64,000 nt of DNA from Oceanicaulis sp. (GTDB lineage: Bacteria > Pseudomonadota > Alphaproteobacteria > Caulobacterales > Maricaulaceae): assembly GCA_020832735.1 (NCBI GenBank), contig JAFIEB010000009.1, forward strand, positions 19,456 to 83,455, read 5' to 3'. Positions 8,278-16,781 of the stretch are shown here, in pieces; the first letter of the stretch is position 1; every line of letters starts with the position of its first letter. Position numbers and translations under genes: made by a program. The notes below the pieces were generated by a model. That model had not been told where the DNA came from. It saw only the letters and a list, made by a program, of their open reading frames with translations, and did not search any database.

Positions 8278-8840
8278 CCGGCGCGGACATCACCCAGTAT
8301 TTCGACTACCTGTTCATGGTCATGCTGCTGTTCATCGGCCTGACCATCATCCGGCTGCAGAACCTGTTCGCCGTGGTGATGCTGACCGGGGTGTATTCGC
8401 TGATCGCGGCGGCCTGGTTCGTGTCGCTGGGCGCCGCTGATGTGGCCATCACCGAGGCGGCGGTGGGCGCGGGCATCTCCACCGTGCTGCTGCTGGCGGC
8501 CATGCTGCTGACCGCGGGCGAGGCCAAGCCCACCTCCGCCTTCCGTCACTGGGCGGCGCTGGTGGTGATGGCGGCGGCGGGCGTGGCGGTGTTCTACGCG
8601 CTGGGCGACCTGCCGGTCTACGGCGCGGCCGACACGCCGGCCAATACCGGGCCGGGCATGGCCTATATCGAGCGCACCCCGGACGAGATCAATATTCCAA
8701 ACGTGGTCACCGCCGTGCTGGCCAGCTATCGCGGCTTTGACACCATGGGCGAGGTGTTCGTGGTGTTCGCCGCCGGGGTGGGGGTGGCGCTGCTGTTGAA
8801 CCTGTCCGGGCGCGGACGCCGCGAGGAGGACGGCGAATGA
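8274..8840 (+). CDS. MrpA C-terminal segment as a separate protein (MbhD/DUF4040 plus MbhE-like)
   Basis: A 188-residue membrane protein. Residues 1-85 match the DUF4040/MbhD module (TIIRLQNLFAVVMLTGVYSL, DVAITEAAVGAGISTVLLLAAML). The rest matches the MbhE module, with the diagnostic NVVTAVLASYRGFDTMGEV. In canonical Mrp systems both modules are the C-terminal part of the giant MrpA subunit; in archaeal Mbh-type systems they are separate genes. Here they form one stand-alone protein between subunits G and B. No MrpA-length gene exists in the operon. Confidence 0.8.
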   Translation: MTGADITQYFDYLFMVMLLFIGLTIIRLQNLFAVVMLTGVYSLIAAAWFVSLGAADVAITEAAVGAGISTVLLLAAMLLTAGEAKPTSAFRHWAALVVMAAAGVAVFYALGDLPVYGAADTPANTGPGMAYIERTPDEINIPNVVTAVLASYRGFDTMGEVFVVFAAGVGVALLLNLSGRGRREEDGE

Positions 8841-9277
8841 GCCCGTACGTTGTTCTCAGGGTCGTCTCCAAGCTTCTGATCCCGCTCATCTTCCTGTTCG
8901 GGTTCTATGTGCATTTCCACGGCGAATACTCGCCCGGCGGCGGGTTTGCGGCCGGCGTGGTGGTGGGCGTGGGCGTGATCCTGTACGCGTTGATCTTCGG
9001 CATGGAGGCCGCGCGCAAGGCGGCGCCGCCCTACTGGGCGCGCGTGGGCATGGCGCTGGGCGCGCTGATCTTCGCCGGGGTGGGCTTCGTCTCGCTGTTC
9101 ATGGGCGGCAATTATCTCGACTACACCGTCCTGGACCCCAACCACACCTATCTGGGCCAGCATATCGGCATCGTGGCGGTGGAGTTCGGCGTGCTGGTCA
9201 GCGTCACCGCGGTGATCATCGCCATCTTCTACGGCTTCGCCGGGCGCGAGCGCACGGGCGACGGGGCGGAGGACTGA
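8837..9277 (+). CDS. mrpB: Mrp-type antiporter subunit B
   Basis: A 146-residue protein of the MnhB family: YVVLRVVSKLLIPLIFLFGFYV, then the signature FHGEYSPGGGFAAGVVVGVG, and further helices to EFGVLVSVTAVIIAIFYGF. The ATG overlaps the previous stop by 4 bases. Its position after the MbhD/E-like gene mimics the junction between MrpA's C-terminus and MrpB. Confidence 0.9.
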   Translation: MSPYVVLRVVSKLLIPLIFLFGFYVHFHGEYSPGGGFAAGVVVGVGVILYALIFGMEAARKAAPPYWARVGMALGALIFAGVGFVSLFMGGNYLDYTVLDPNHTYLGQHIGIVAVEFGVLVSVTAVIIAIFYGFAGRERTGDGAED

Positions 9278-9280
9278 TCC

Positions 9281-9685
9281 ATGGTCGAGATTGTCGCTGA
9301 ACGCTTCACCTACGCGGTGATCCTGGTTCTGATGATGGTCGGCCTGTACGCCGTCATCGCCACCGGCAACCTGGTCAAGCGCATGGTGGGCCTGTCCATC
9401 TTCCAGACCTCGGTGTTCCTGCTCTACATCGCCACCGCCAAGGTGTTCGGCGGCGGGCCGGCGATCTTCGATTACGACGATCTGGCCTACGGCACGATCC
9501 CCGAGGACGCCATCTACGCCAACCCGCTGCCGCACGTGCTGATCCTGACCGCGATCGTGGTCGGCGTGGCGACGCTGGCCATGGGCCTGGCCCTGGTGGT
9601 GCGCATCCGCGAGATCTACGGGACCATCGAGGATGACGAGCTGTCCGAGATCGATCACGACGACGAACTGAAGAAGGGCGTGTAG
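9281..9685 (+). CDS. mrpC: Mrp-type antiporter subunit C (NuoK-like)
   Basis: A 134-residue three-helix protein homologous to NuoK: YAVILVLMMVGLYAVIATGN, LVKRMVGLSIFQTSVFLLYI, and NPLPHVLILTAIVVGVATLAMGLALV. The PLPHVLILTAIVVG motif is diagnostic of MnhC. An acidic tail (DDELSEIDHDDELKKG) ends the protein. The start lies 3 bases after mrpB and the stop 4 bases before mrpD. Confidence 0.92.
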   Translation: MVEIVAERFTYAVILVLMMVGLYAVIATGNLVKRMVGLSIFQTSVFLLYIATAKVFGGGPAIFDYDDLAYGTIPEDAIYANPLPHVLILTAIVVGVATLAMGLALVVRIREIYGTIEDDELSEIDHDDELKKGV

Positions 9686-9689
9686 GGCG

Positions 9690-11213
9690 ATGGAGCCGCA
9701 AGTTCTCCCGGCCGCGCTCGCGGCCCATGCGCCAGCCTTGCTAGTGATGATCCCGCTGATCATGTCGGCGCCAGCCGCCATGATCAAAAACGGGCGCGTT
9801 GCCTGGGTGATCGCGGTGCTGAGCGTCGGCGCCGCCCTGGCCATGGCGCTGGAGGTATTCCTGGCCACCCGCGCCGACGGCGCGATCTGGTCCTACGCCA
9901 TGGGCGGCTGGGAGCCGCCGTTCGGCATCGAGTACCGCATTGACGCGCTCAACGCCGCGCTGCTCCTGCTGCTGGGAACGACCGGCTTCCTGGCGCTTCT
10001 GTTCGCCGGGCCGAGCGTGGCCGACGAGATTTCACGCGGCAAGCGCTCGCTGTTCTACTCGGCCTTCCTGATCTGCTTTGCCGGCCTGTCGGGCGTGGCC
10101 AGCACGGGCGATGCGTTCAACCTGTTCGTCTTCCTGGAAATCTCCTCTATCGCCACCTACGCCATCATCGCCATGGGCTGGCGCAATGACCGCCAGGCGC
10201 TGACCGCCTCGTTCAACTATCTGGTGATGGGCACGATCGGCGCGACCTTCTTCGTGATCGGGGTCGGCTTCATCTACATGACCACCGGCACGCTCAACAT
10301 GGCCGACCAGGCCCAGGCCATCGCCGCCATGAACGGCAACCGGGCCGTCGAGGTGGGCTTCGCCTTCATCCTGGTGGGGATCGGGCTGAAAGCCGCGCTG
10401 TTCCCGCTGCACCAGTGGCTGCCCAACGCCTACGCCTACGCGCCCAATTTCGTGACCACCTTCCTGGCCACCACCGCCACCAAAGTCGCGTTCTACGTCA
10501 TCATCCGCTACAGCTATGACGTGTTCTCGGTCCATACCGGGTTCGTCTCCAACGCCATGATCTGGGTGATCACGCCGCTGGCCATCGCGGGCATGCTGGT
10601 GGCCTCCACCCAGGCGTTGTTCCAGAACAATGTGCGCCGGCTGTTCGCCTACTCGTCGGTGGCGCAGGTGGGCTACATGATGCTGGGCCTGGGGATGGCG
10701 ACCTCGCTGGGCCTGACGGCGGGCATGATCCACCTGATCAATCACGCCATGATGAAAGGCGCCCTGTTCATGGCGCTGGGCGCGTTCGCGCTGTCCTACG
10801 GCATCCGCCGGATCGATGACTTCAAGGGGCTGGGCCAGGTCATGCCGGTCACCTCGGCGGCCTTCACCGTGGGCGCGCTGTCGCTGGTGGGCGTGCCGTT
10901 CACGGTGGGCTTCATCTCCAAATTCTACCTCATCCAGGCCGCGCTGGACGCGGGCTGGTGGTGGGCGGTGGCCGCCATCCTGATCTCGTCTGTGATCGCG
11001 GTGTTCTACGTCTACCGCATTCTGGTGGCGATCTGGGTGACGCCCCCGGGCGAGAGCGACAAGGCCGCGCCCAAGCGCGTGCCGCTGGCCATCGCCGTCC
11101 CACTGTGCGTGCTCGTGCTCGCCAATCTGGTGTTCGGCGTCTACGCCGAGCCCATCGTCTCCATCGCCCGGGCGGCGGCTGATGCGGCAGTGTACGGAGG
11201 GGTGACGCCGTGA
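9690..11213 (+). CDS. mrpD: Mrp-type antiporter subunit D (first of three NuoL/M/N-like subunits)
   Basis: A 507-residue protein with ~14 transmembrane helices homologous to MrpD/NuoM. Key proton-pathway residues are visible: Glu in NLFVFLEISSIATYAI, Lys in GIGLKAALFPLHQWLPNAY, and Lys in TTATKVAFYVIIRY. VQVGYMMLGLGMA and HLINHAMMKGALFMALGA complete the antiporter core. It follows mrpC by 4 bases and its stop overlaps the GTG of the next gene (GTGA). This is the most orthodox of the three large subunits. Confidence 0.88.
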   Translation: MEPQVLPAALAAHAPALLVMIPLIMSAPAAMIKNGRVAWVIAVLSVGAALAMALEVFLATRADGAIWSYAMGGWEPPFGIEYRIDALNAALLLLLGTTGFLALLFAGPSVADEISRGKRSLFYSAFLICFAGLSGVASTGDAFNLFVFLEISSIATYAIIAMGWRNDRQALTASFNYLVMGTIGATFFVIGVGFIYMTTGTLNMADQAQAIAAMNGNRAVEVGFAFILVGIGLKAALFPLHQWLPNAYAYAPNFVTTFLATTATKVAFYVIIRYSYDVFSVHTGFVSNAMIWVITPLAIAGMLVASTQALFQNNVRRLFAYSSVAQVGYMMLGLGMATSLGLTAGMIHLINHAMMKGALFMALGAFALSYGIRRIDDFKGLGQVMPVTSAAFTVGALSLVGVPFTVGFISKFYLIQAALDAGWWWAVAAILISSVIAVFYVYRILVAIWVTPPGESDKAAPKRVPLAIAVPLCVLVLANLVFGVYAEPIVSIARAAADAAVYGGVTP

Positions 11214-12679
11214 GCTGGACACCTGAACTCGCTCTGGCGCTGGCGCTGATCCTGCCGCTTCTGGGCGGCGCGGGCGTGGTGCTGCTGGGCCGCTGGCCGA
11301 ACCTGCGCGAGGCGGTGACGCTGGTGACCGCCGTCGCCCTGGCCTTCGTGGTCGCCTATCTGGTCGAGGCGGCCGGCGCCCGGCCGGAGATCACCCTGGT
11401 GGAGATCGCGCCGGGCCTGTCGCTGAAATTCTCGCTGGAGCCGCTGGGCGCGGTGTTCGCGATGGTGGCCAGCGGGCTGTGGATCGTGAACTCGCTCTAC
11501 TCCATCGCCTACATGCGCGGGAACAAGGAGAAGGACCAGACCCGGTTCTATTTCTGCTTCACCATCTCGATCGCCGCGGCCATGGGCATCGCCCTGTCGG
11601 GCAATCTGATCACCATGTTCTTCTTCTACGAGGCGCTGAGCCTGGCCACCTATCCGCTGGTGGCCCACAAGGGCGACGCCAAAGCGCGCAAGGGCGCCTC
11701 GATCTATCTGGGGGTCTTGCTGGCCACCTCCATCGGCCTGTTCCTGCCGGCCATCTTCGCCACCTACGCCCTGACCGGCACCACCGACTTCACCGCCGGA
11801 GGCGTCATGGGCGGTGTGGGGCCGGTTGCGGGTTCGATCATTCTGGTGTTGTTCGCCTTCGGCATTGGCAAGGCGGCGCTGATGCCCACCCATCCCTGGC
11901 TGCCCAACGCCATGGTCGCGCCCACCCCGGTGTCGGCCCTCTTGCACGCCGTGGCGGTGGTGAAGGCGGGCGTGTTCTCCATCCTGAAGGTGGCGGTCTA
12001 TATCTTCGGCCCGCAATATATCGAGACGCTGCCCGCCGCCCCGGTGCTGGCCTGGATCGCTGGCGCGTCCATCGTGATCGCCTCGGTGATCGCCATGAGC
12101 AAGGACAATCTCAAAGCCCGGCTCGCCTTCTCCACGGTCAGCCAGCTGTCCTACGTCACGCTGGGCGCCATGCTGGCCAGCCCGCTGGCGCTGCTGGGCG
12201 CGGCCTTGCAGATCATCATGCACGCCTACGGCAAGATCACCCTCTTCATGGCGGCCGGCGCCATCTATACCGGCGCGAAGAAGACCGAGATCTCCCAGCT
12301 TGACGGTCTCGGCCGGCTGATGCCGGTGACGTTCGCCGTGTTCCTGATCGGCGCGTTGTCGATCATCGGCATGCCGCTGTTCGGGGGCATGTGGCCCAAG
12401 CTGTTCCTGATGGAGGGCGCGGTCGTGGCCGGCCAGCCCTGGCTGATCGTGGTGCTGATCGCTTCGACCCTGCTCAATATCGGCTATCTCCTGCCGATCG
12501 TGATCCGCGGCTTCATGCGGCCCGCGCCGTCGCCCAGCCCGATGAAGCCCGGCCAGCCGCCAGTGCTGGCCTGGGCAGCGCCCCTGATCACCGCCATCGG
12601 CACGGTGGCGCTGTTCTTCGCCATCGGCCCGCTGATCGACTATCTCACCCCGGTCTTCATGACGGAGATGACGCCATGA
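11210..12679 (+). CDS. Second antiporter-like subunit (MrpD/NuoL family, possibly the MrpA N-terminal equivalent)
   Basis: A 489-residue polytopic protein of the proton-pumping antiporter family. It has the conserved Glu in MFFFYEALSLATYPLV, Lys and His in GIGKAALMPTHPWLPNAM, and a second-half Lys in AVVKAGVFSILKV. The PTPVSALLHAVAVVKAGV segment resembles MrpA and NuoL (which read VSALLH or VSAFLH with a VKAG) more than MrpD, so I infer it replaces the N-terminal half of MrpA. GTG start overlapping the mrpD stop by 4 bases. Confidence 0.75.
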   Translation: MSWTPELALALALILPLLGGAGVVLLGRWPNLREAVTLVTAVALAFVVAYLVEAAGARPEITLVEIAPGLSLKFSLEPLGAVFAMVASGLWIVNSLYSIAYMRGNKEKDQTRFYFCFTISIAAAMGIALSGNLITMFFFYEALSLATYPLVAHKGDAKARKGASIYLGVLLATSIGLFLPAIFATYALTGTTDFTAGGVMGGVGPVAGSIILVLFAFGIGKAALMPTHPWLPNAMVAPTPVSALLHAVAVVKAGVFSILKVAVYIFGPQYIETLPAAPVLAWIAGASIVIASVIAMSKDNLKARLAFSTVSQLSYVTLGAMLASPLALLGAALQIIMHAYGKITLFMAAGAIYTGAKKTEISQLDGLGRLMPVTFAVFLIGALSIIGMPLFGGMWPKLFLMEGAVVAGQPWLIVVLIASTLLNIGYLLPIVIRGFMRPAPSPSPMKPGQPPVLAWAAPLITAIGTVALFFAIGPLIDYLTPVFMTEMTP

Positions 12680-12996
12680 GCGCCCCGAAGGACACCCATT
12701 CGCCCGGCGCCGGGCTTTTGTCGCGCCTGGGCGGGCGCACGGGGCTGGTGATCGTGCTGGCGCTGGCCGCGATCAATCTGGCCGGCTACGCGCTTGAATT
12801 TGTCCTGACCGAGGACGGTTTTGCGAAATACCGCACTGTGACCGGCCCTTATGAGTTCGTGCTGATCCCGCTCACCGCCGGCGCCATTCTGGCGGCCTGG
12901 GGCGTGCGCTGGCTGCTGGGCCGCAGCGCAGATTACTACGAGCGCGCGGCGGGCGATGTGACCGGCCCGGGCGCAGGGGAGGGGCGTGATGACTGA
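12676..12996 (+). CDS. Small two-helix membrane protein of the Mrp-like operon
   Basis: A 106-residue protein with two transmembrane helices (LVIVLALAAINLAGYALEFVL and FVLIPLTAGAILAAWGVRWLLG) and a charged C-terminus. I do not recognise a family. The ATG overlaps the stop of the second antiporter subunit by 4 bases and its end overlaps the start of the third by 8 bases, so it is translated with them and may be an assembly or linker subunit of the complex. It is not MrpE, F, G or C, all of which are already present. Confidence 0.65.
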   Translation: MSAPKDTHSPGAGLLSRLGGRTGLVIVLALAAINLAGYALEFVLTEDGFAKYRTVTGPYEFVLIPLTAGAILAAWGVRWLLGRSADYYERAAGDVTGPGAGEGRDD

Positions 12997-14713
12997 CGCG
13001 TTCGATCTCCTGCACGGGATCAACCCGGCCCTGTTCCTGATCGCGGGCGGCGTGATCGCGCTGGCCCTGCCTTGGGCGATGGCGCGCAAGGCAGTGATGC
13101 TGGCCGCGCCGCTGCTGGGCCTGGCGGCCTGGTTCGCCACGCGCGAGCCGGGCGTGTACGCCATTGTCGAGCTGGGACCGCTGACGCTGGAGACCTTCCG
13201 CTATGACGCGCTGTCGCGCATCTGGGCGCTGGTCTTCCTGCTGGCCGCCTTCCTCAACGGCATCTACGCCCTGCACGAGCGCAGCCGGATCTCCGACGGC
13301 TCGGCGCTGATCTATGCCGGCGCCGCGGTGGGCGCGGTGTTCGCGGGCGATTTCATCACCCTGTTCGTGTTCTGGGAGCTGACCGCGCTGTTCTCCGCGC
13401 CGCTGATCTTCGCCGCCGGCGCCCCGGCGGCCCAGCGCGCGGGCCTGCGCTATCTGGCGATCCAGGTGTTGTCGGGCGTGCTGTTGCTGGGCGGTGCGGC
13501 GGTGTGGGCGAGCCAGACCGGCTCCTGGACGTTTGACGCCATCGGGGCGGACGATCCCGCCGGCCTCGTCCTGCTCATTGCATTCGGCATCAAGGCGGCC
13601 TTCCCGCTCATGCACATGTGGATGCAGGACGCCTATCCCAAGGCCACCGGCGTGGGCGCGGTGGTGTTGTCGGCCTTCACCACCAAGCTGGCCATTTACG
13701 CGCTGGCGCGCGGGTTCGCCGGGACCGAGATCCTGATCACCATCGGGGTGATCATGGCCGCCTTCCCGATCCTGTTCGTGATTGTGGAGAACGATCTGCG
13801 CCGCACGCTCGCCTATGCGCTCAACAACCAGCTGGGCTTCATGGTGGTGGGCGTGGGCGTGGGCACGCCGCTGGGCCTTAACGCCGCGGCGGCCAACGCC
13901 TTTGTCGGCGTGTTCTACATGGCCTTGATGTTCATGGTGATGGGCGCGGTGATGCACCGCACCGGCACGGCCAAGGCCAGCGAGCTGGGCGGATTGTTCC
14001 GCTCCATGCCCATCACCGGCGCGCTGAGCATTGTCGGCGCGCTGGCGATTGTCGGGGCGCCCCTGTTCTCCGGCTTCGTGACCAAGACGCTGGTGCTGTC
14101 TGCGGTGTCCTATCACGGCGACGTCATCGCCTATGCGATCCTGGTGATCGCGGCGGCGGGCGTGATGGAGCTGAGCGCGCTGAAGGTTCCGTACTTCGCC
14201 TTCTTCGGTCAGGACCGCGGCCACCGGGTCAAGGAAGCGCCGCTGAACATGCTGCTGGCCATGGGGCTGGCGGCTTTCCTGTGCATCTATCTCGGCATCC
14301 ACTGGCAGGCGCTCTACGGCCTGTTGCCGTTCGCCATCGATTATCAGCCCTACACCCTGGATAACGTGATCGGGCAGGTGCAGATCCTGATGGCCGGGGC
14401 GTTCGCCTTCGCGCTTCTGGTCTGGCTCAAACTGTTCCCGCTGCGCGGCGACCGCACCATTCTGGATGTGGACTGGCTCTACCGCCGGGTCGGAGACGGC
14501 GTGGTGCGCTGGGGCGGGGCGATGGGCCAGCTCATGGCCGGCGCCAGCGAGCGCGGGCTGGGCGTGGTGATCGGGCGCTGGACCAACCGGCTGTTCAACC
14601 TGTTCAGCCCCGCCGGCTCCCTGTCGCGCATTTTCCCTTCCGGGCTGATGGCGATCTGGACCGGCGTGCTGCTGGCCGGGGTGCTTCTGGTCGCATACTT
14701 CTCCCCGTTGTAG
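12989..14713 (+). CDS. Third antiporter-like subunit (NuoL/M/N family)
   Basis: A 574-residue polytopic protein. The core has Glu in LFVFWELTALFSAPL, Lys in AFGIKAAFPLMHMWMQDAY and Lys in FTTKLAIYALARGF. A C-terminal extension of about 100 residues contains a soluble segment (DVDWLYRRVGDGVVRW) and a final helix (GVLLAGVLLVAYF). I take the ATG at 12989, directly after an in-frame GTG at 12986, because a GGGGAGGGG stretch precedes it. It ends the operon. A third ion-pumping subunit is beyond the canonical Mrp set. Confidence 0.78.
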   Translation: MTDAFDLLHGINPALFLIAGGVIALALPWAMARKAVMLAAPLLGLAAWFATREPGVYAIVELGPLTLETFRYDALSRIWALVFLLAAFLNGIYALHERSRISDGSALIYAGAAVGAVFAGDFITLFVFWELTALFSAPLIFAAGAPAAQRAGLRYLAIQVLSGVLLLGGAAVWASQTGSWTFDAIGADDPAGLVLLIAFGIKAAFPLMHMWMQDAYPKATGVGAVVLSAFTTKLAIYALARGFAGTEILITIGVIMAAFPILFVIVENDLRRTLAYALNNQLGFMVVGVGVGTPLGLNAAAANAFVGVFYMALMFMVMGAVMHRTGTAKASELGGLFRSMPITGALSIVGALAIVGAPLFSGFVTKTLVLSAVSYHGDVIAYAILVIAAAGVMELSALKVPYFAFFGQDRGHRVKEAPLNMLLAMGLAAFLCIYLGIHWQALYGLLPFAIDYQPYTLDNVIGQVQILMAGAFAFALLVWLKLFPLRGDRTILDVDWLYRRVGDGVVRWGGAMGQLMAGASERGLGVVIGRWTNRLFNLFSPAGSLSRIFPSGLMAIWTGVLLAGVLLVAYFSPL

Positions 14714-14776
14714 CCAACGCCCCTCAGGATGGAAAATATAGCGTGATATGAGAATCGTGCTTGGTGTATAGGAAAT

Positions 14777-14785
14777 TTATCCTCA
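14777..14785 (+). promoter_or_regulatory. DnaA-box-like sequence
   Basis: TTATCCTCA differs at one position from the DnaA box TTATCCACA. It lies in an AT-rich stretch (14730-14820), 61 bases ahead of the gene for the DnaA-domain-IV-like protein. A single 9-mer can arise by chance. Confidence 0.3.
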
Positions 14786-14846
14786 CCTTTGCCCTCCGTT
14801 CTTATAGTTCTCCGTTCGCGGATCGCTTCAGGACGGAGGAGATGAC

Positions 14847-15197
14847 ATGCCCGCCCAACCCCGAGCGTTTGATCTGGCGCGCGCCCGCCTGGCCAAGCAG
14901 GCTGTGTCCTACGCCTTTGACATCCCCGTCGAGGAGATGACCGGGCCGACGCGCGGGTCGGCGCGGGCGGCGCTGGCGCGGCAGATCGCCATCTATCTGA
15001 CCCATGTCGCCTTCGAGATCAGCCTTGCGCGCACGGCCGAGGCGTTCGGCCGCGACCGGTCCACGGCGGCCCATGCCTGTCACAAGGTGGAGGACCGGCG
15101 CGATGATTCCGCCTTCGACCAGTGCCTGGACGAGCTGGAAGCCTGCCTGCGCAGCGTTCCAGGGCCGGGCTGCGCGCGCCTGGGGCATGCCGCATGA
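14847..15197 (+). CDS. Stand-alone DnaA domain IV-like DNA-binding protein
   Basis: A 116-residue protein whose middle resembles the C-terminal DNA-binding domain of DnaA: ARQIAIYLTHVAFEISLARTAEAFGRDRSTAAHACHKVED parallels the DnaA pattern R-Q-x-A-x-Y-L ... LxxIGxxFGxRDHTTVxHACxKI (first residues 45-51, signature about 60-81). No AAA+ ATPase domain is present. It probably binds DnaA-box-like DNA and could act as a regulator or competitor of DnaA. GGAGGAG precedes the ATG. The stop overlaps the start of the DUF6456 gene as ATGA, so they act together. Confidence 0.75.
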   Translation: MPAQPRAFDLARARLAKQAVSYAFDIPVEEMTGPTRGSARAALARQIAIYLTHVAFEISLARTAEAFGRDRSTAAHACHKVEDRRDDSAFDQCLDELEACLRSVPGPGCARLGHAA

Positions 15198-15970
15198 GCG
15201 CCCCGTCCTGGATGAAGCGGCTGGATGGTCCGGGCCGCGTCCTGGCGCCGCTGCCGGCGGGACGGCGCGGTTACGGCGTCTTCCCCGGTCCGGACCGGCG
15301 CCGGCGTCCGCTGGCCCTGGCGCGCGAGAGCGAGGTGCGTGAGGCGTTGTCCTCGGGCGTTCTGGAGGCGGACCCGGCGGGCTGGCGCCTGACCGCGGCC
15401 GGCCGCGCCCGCCTGGCCCGGGCCGAAGCGGCGGGCGATTTCGCCGCCCAGCACCGCCGAACCGGCCCGCGCACCGTCATGGATCGAGACGGGAAGGAGC
15501 GCGTGGCGGCAGCCGATCTTGACGCCGGATCGCCGCTGGCGCGCTATGCCCGGCCTCAAGGCGGACGTCCGGCGCTGATCGAGCCGGTCCATGCGGCCGC
15601 CGCCGCCATTCTGCGTCAGGATTATGAGCGCTCGGCGCTGATGTCGCGTGTCACCATGGACTGGAGCGGTCAGCCCGGCGCGGGGGCCAGGCGCGCTCCG
15701 TGTGACCGGGCCGATGCGCCCTCAAGCCGTCTGGACGCACAGAGACGGGTGCTGGACGCCCTGGCGGCGGCCGGTCCGGGGCTGGACCGCCTGCTCACCG
15801 CCCTGGTGCTGCGCGATGCGCCCATGGGCGAGGCCGAGCGTGATCTGGGCTGGCCTGCGCGCAGCGGCGCTCCGGCGCTGCGCCTGGCGCTGGAGCGGCT
15901 GGCCGCACACTACCGGCTGACGCCGCCTGCGCCGGCGTTCAACCCTTTTTCGGCGGCTGGGGACGGGTGA
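15194..15970 (+). CDS. DUF6456 family protein
   Basis: A 258-residue basic protein resembling the alphaproteobacterial DUF6456 family, often noted as helix-turn-helix-like. The C-terminal third (SSRLDAQRRVLDALAAAGPG ... LLTALVLRDAPMGEAERDLGW ... LRLALERLAAHYRL) reads like a winged helix region. The ATG overlaps the stop of the DnaA-IV-like gene. Its last 32 bases overlap the 3' end of yaaA on the other strand. The function is not known; the coupling suggests a two-protein DNA-binding unit. Confidence 0.65.
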   Translation: MSAPSWMKRLDGPGRVLAPLPAGRRGYGVFPGPDRRRRPLALARESEVREALSSGVLEADPAGWRLTAAGRARLARAEAAGDFAAQHRRTGPRTVMDRDGKERVAAADLDAGSPLARYARPQGGRPALIEPVHAAAAAILRQDYERSALMSRVTMDWSGQPGAGARRAPCDRADAPSSRLDAQRRVLDALAAAGPGLDRLLTALVLRDAPMGEAERDLGWPARSGAPALRLALERLAAHYRLTPPAPAFNPFSAAGDG

Positions 15971-16715
15971 ACAAGAGCCGGTCCGGGCTGGAGCCGCTGG
16001 CGTCGTAGCGGTAGCCGTCGGCGTTGAAGCGGGTGAGCGCGCCGGGGTCTTCGATCCGGTTTTCGATGATCCAGCGGGCCATCATGCCGCGCGCCTTCTT
16101 GGCGAAGACCATCAGCGCGCGCAGCCGCCCGTCCTTTTCTTCCTTGAAGTCGGCGCTGATCACCCGCGCGCCCAGCGATTTGAGACGTGCGGCCTTGGCG
16201 TATTCCTGGGAGGCCAGATTGACCACCACCGGCGCCGCCTGGGCGGCGAGATCGCGTTTCAGCGATTTGGCGATGTCATCGCCCCAGAAATCATAGAGCG
16301 TCGCGCCCGAACGGGTTTTCAGCCGCGTGCCCATCTCCAGCCGGTAGGGGTGGATGGCGTCGAGCGGGCGCAGTACCACGTAGAGGCCTGACAGGATGCG
16401 CAGACGGTCCTGCGCCCATTCGAGGTCGGCGGGTTTGAGCGAGCGCGCGTCGAGGCCGCGATAGACCTCGCCGGCGAATGCGAAGGCGGCGGGCTGGCCG
16501 CCGGGCGCCTCGGGGTCAAAGGCCTGGAAGCGTTCGCGGTTCAAATGCGCCAGATCATCCGACAGGTCCATCAGCGCCTTGAGCTTGCCCGCGCTCAGCT
16601 GGCGCGTGGTGCGCGACAGAATGCGGGTGCGGTCAATGAGCTTGGGCTCGGTCACGCGCGGCGCCGGGGCCGGCTCGAAATCCAGTTGCTTGGCGGGCGA
16701 AAGCAGAATCAGCAT
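15939..16715 (-). CDS. yaaA: Peroxide stress protein YaaA
   Basis: A 258-residue protein of the YaaA/DUF328 family: MLILLSPAKQLDFE at the start, FAGEVYRGLDARSL, LRILSGLYVVLRPLDAIHPYRLEMG and VVNLASQEYAKA in the middle, and FKEEKDGRLRALMVFAKKARG towards the end. In E. coli YaaA lowers intracellular free iron during peroxide stress and binds DNA. Length is typical. It is convergent with the DUF6456 gene and overlaps it by 32 bases. Confidence 0.9.
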   Translation of the reverse strand: MLILLSPAKQLDFEPAPAPRVTEPKLIDRTRILSRTTRQLSAGKLKALMDLSDDLAHLNRERFQAFDPEAPGGQPAAFAFAGEVYRGLDARSLKPADLEWAQDRLRILSGLYVVLRPLDAIHPYRLEMGTRLKTRSGATLYDFWGDDIAKSLKRDLAAQAAPVVVNLASQEYAKAARLKSLGARVISADFKEEKDGRLRALMVFAKKARGMMARWIIENRIEDPGALTRFNADGYRYDASGSSPDRLLFTRPQPPKKG

Positions 16716-16781
16716 CAGGCGTCCTCGTCAGGCTATGCCAGTGAGATAAGGCCTGAAGTGCTCCGGTCAAAGCCCCGGCCG

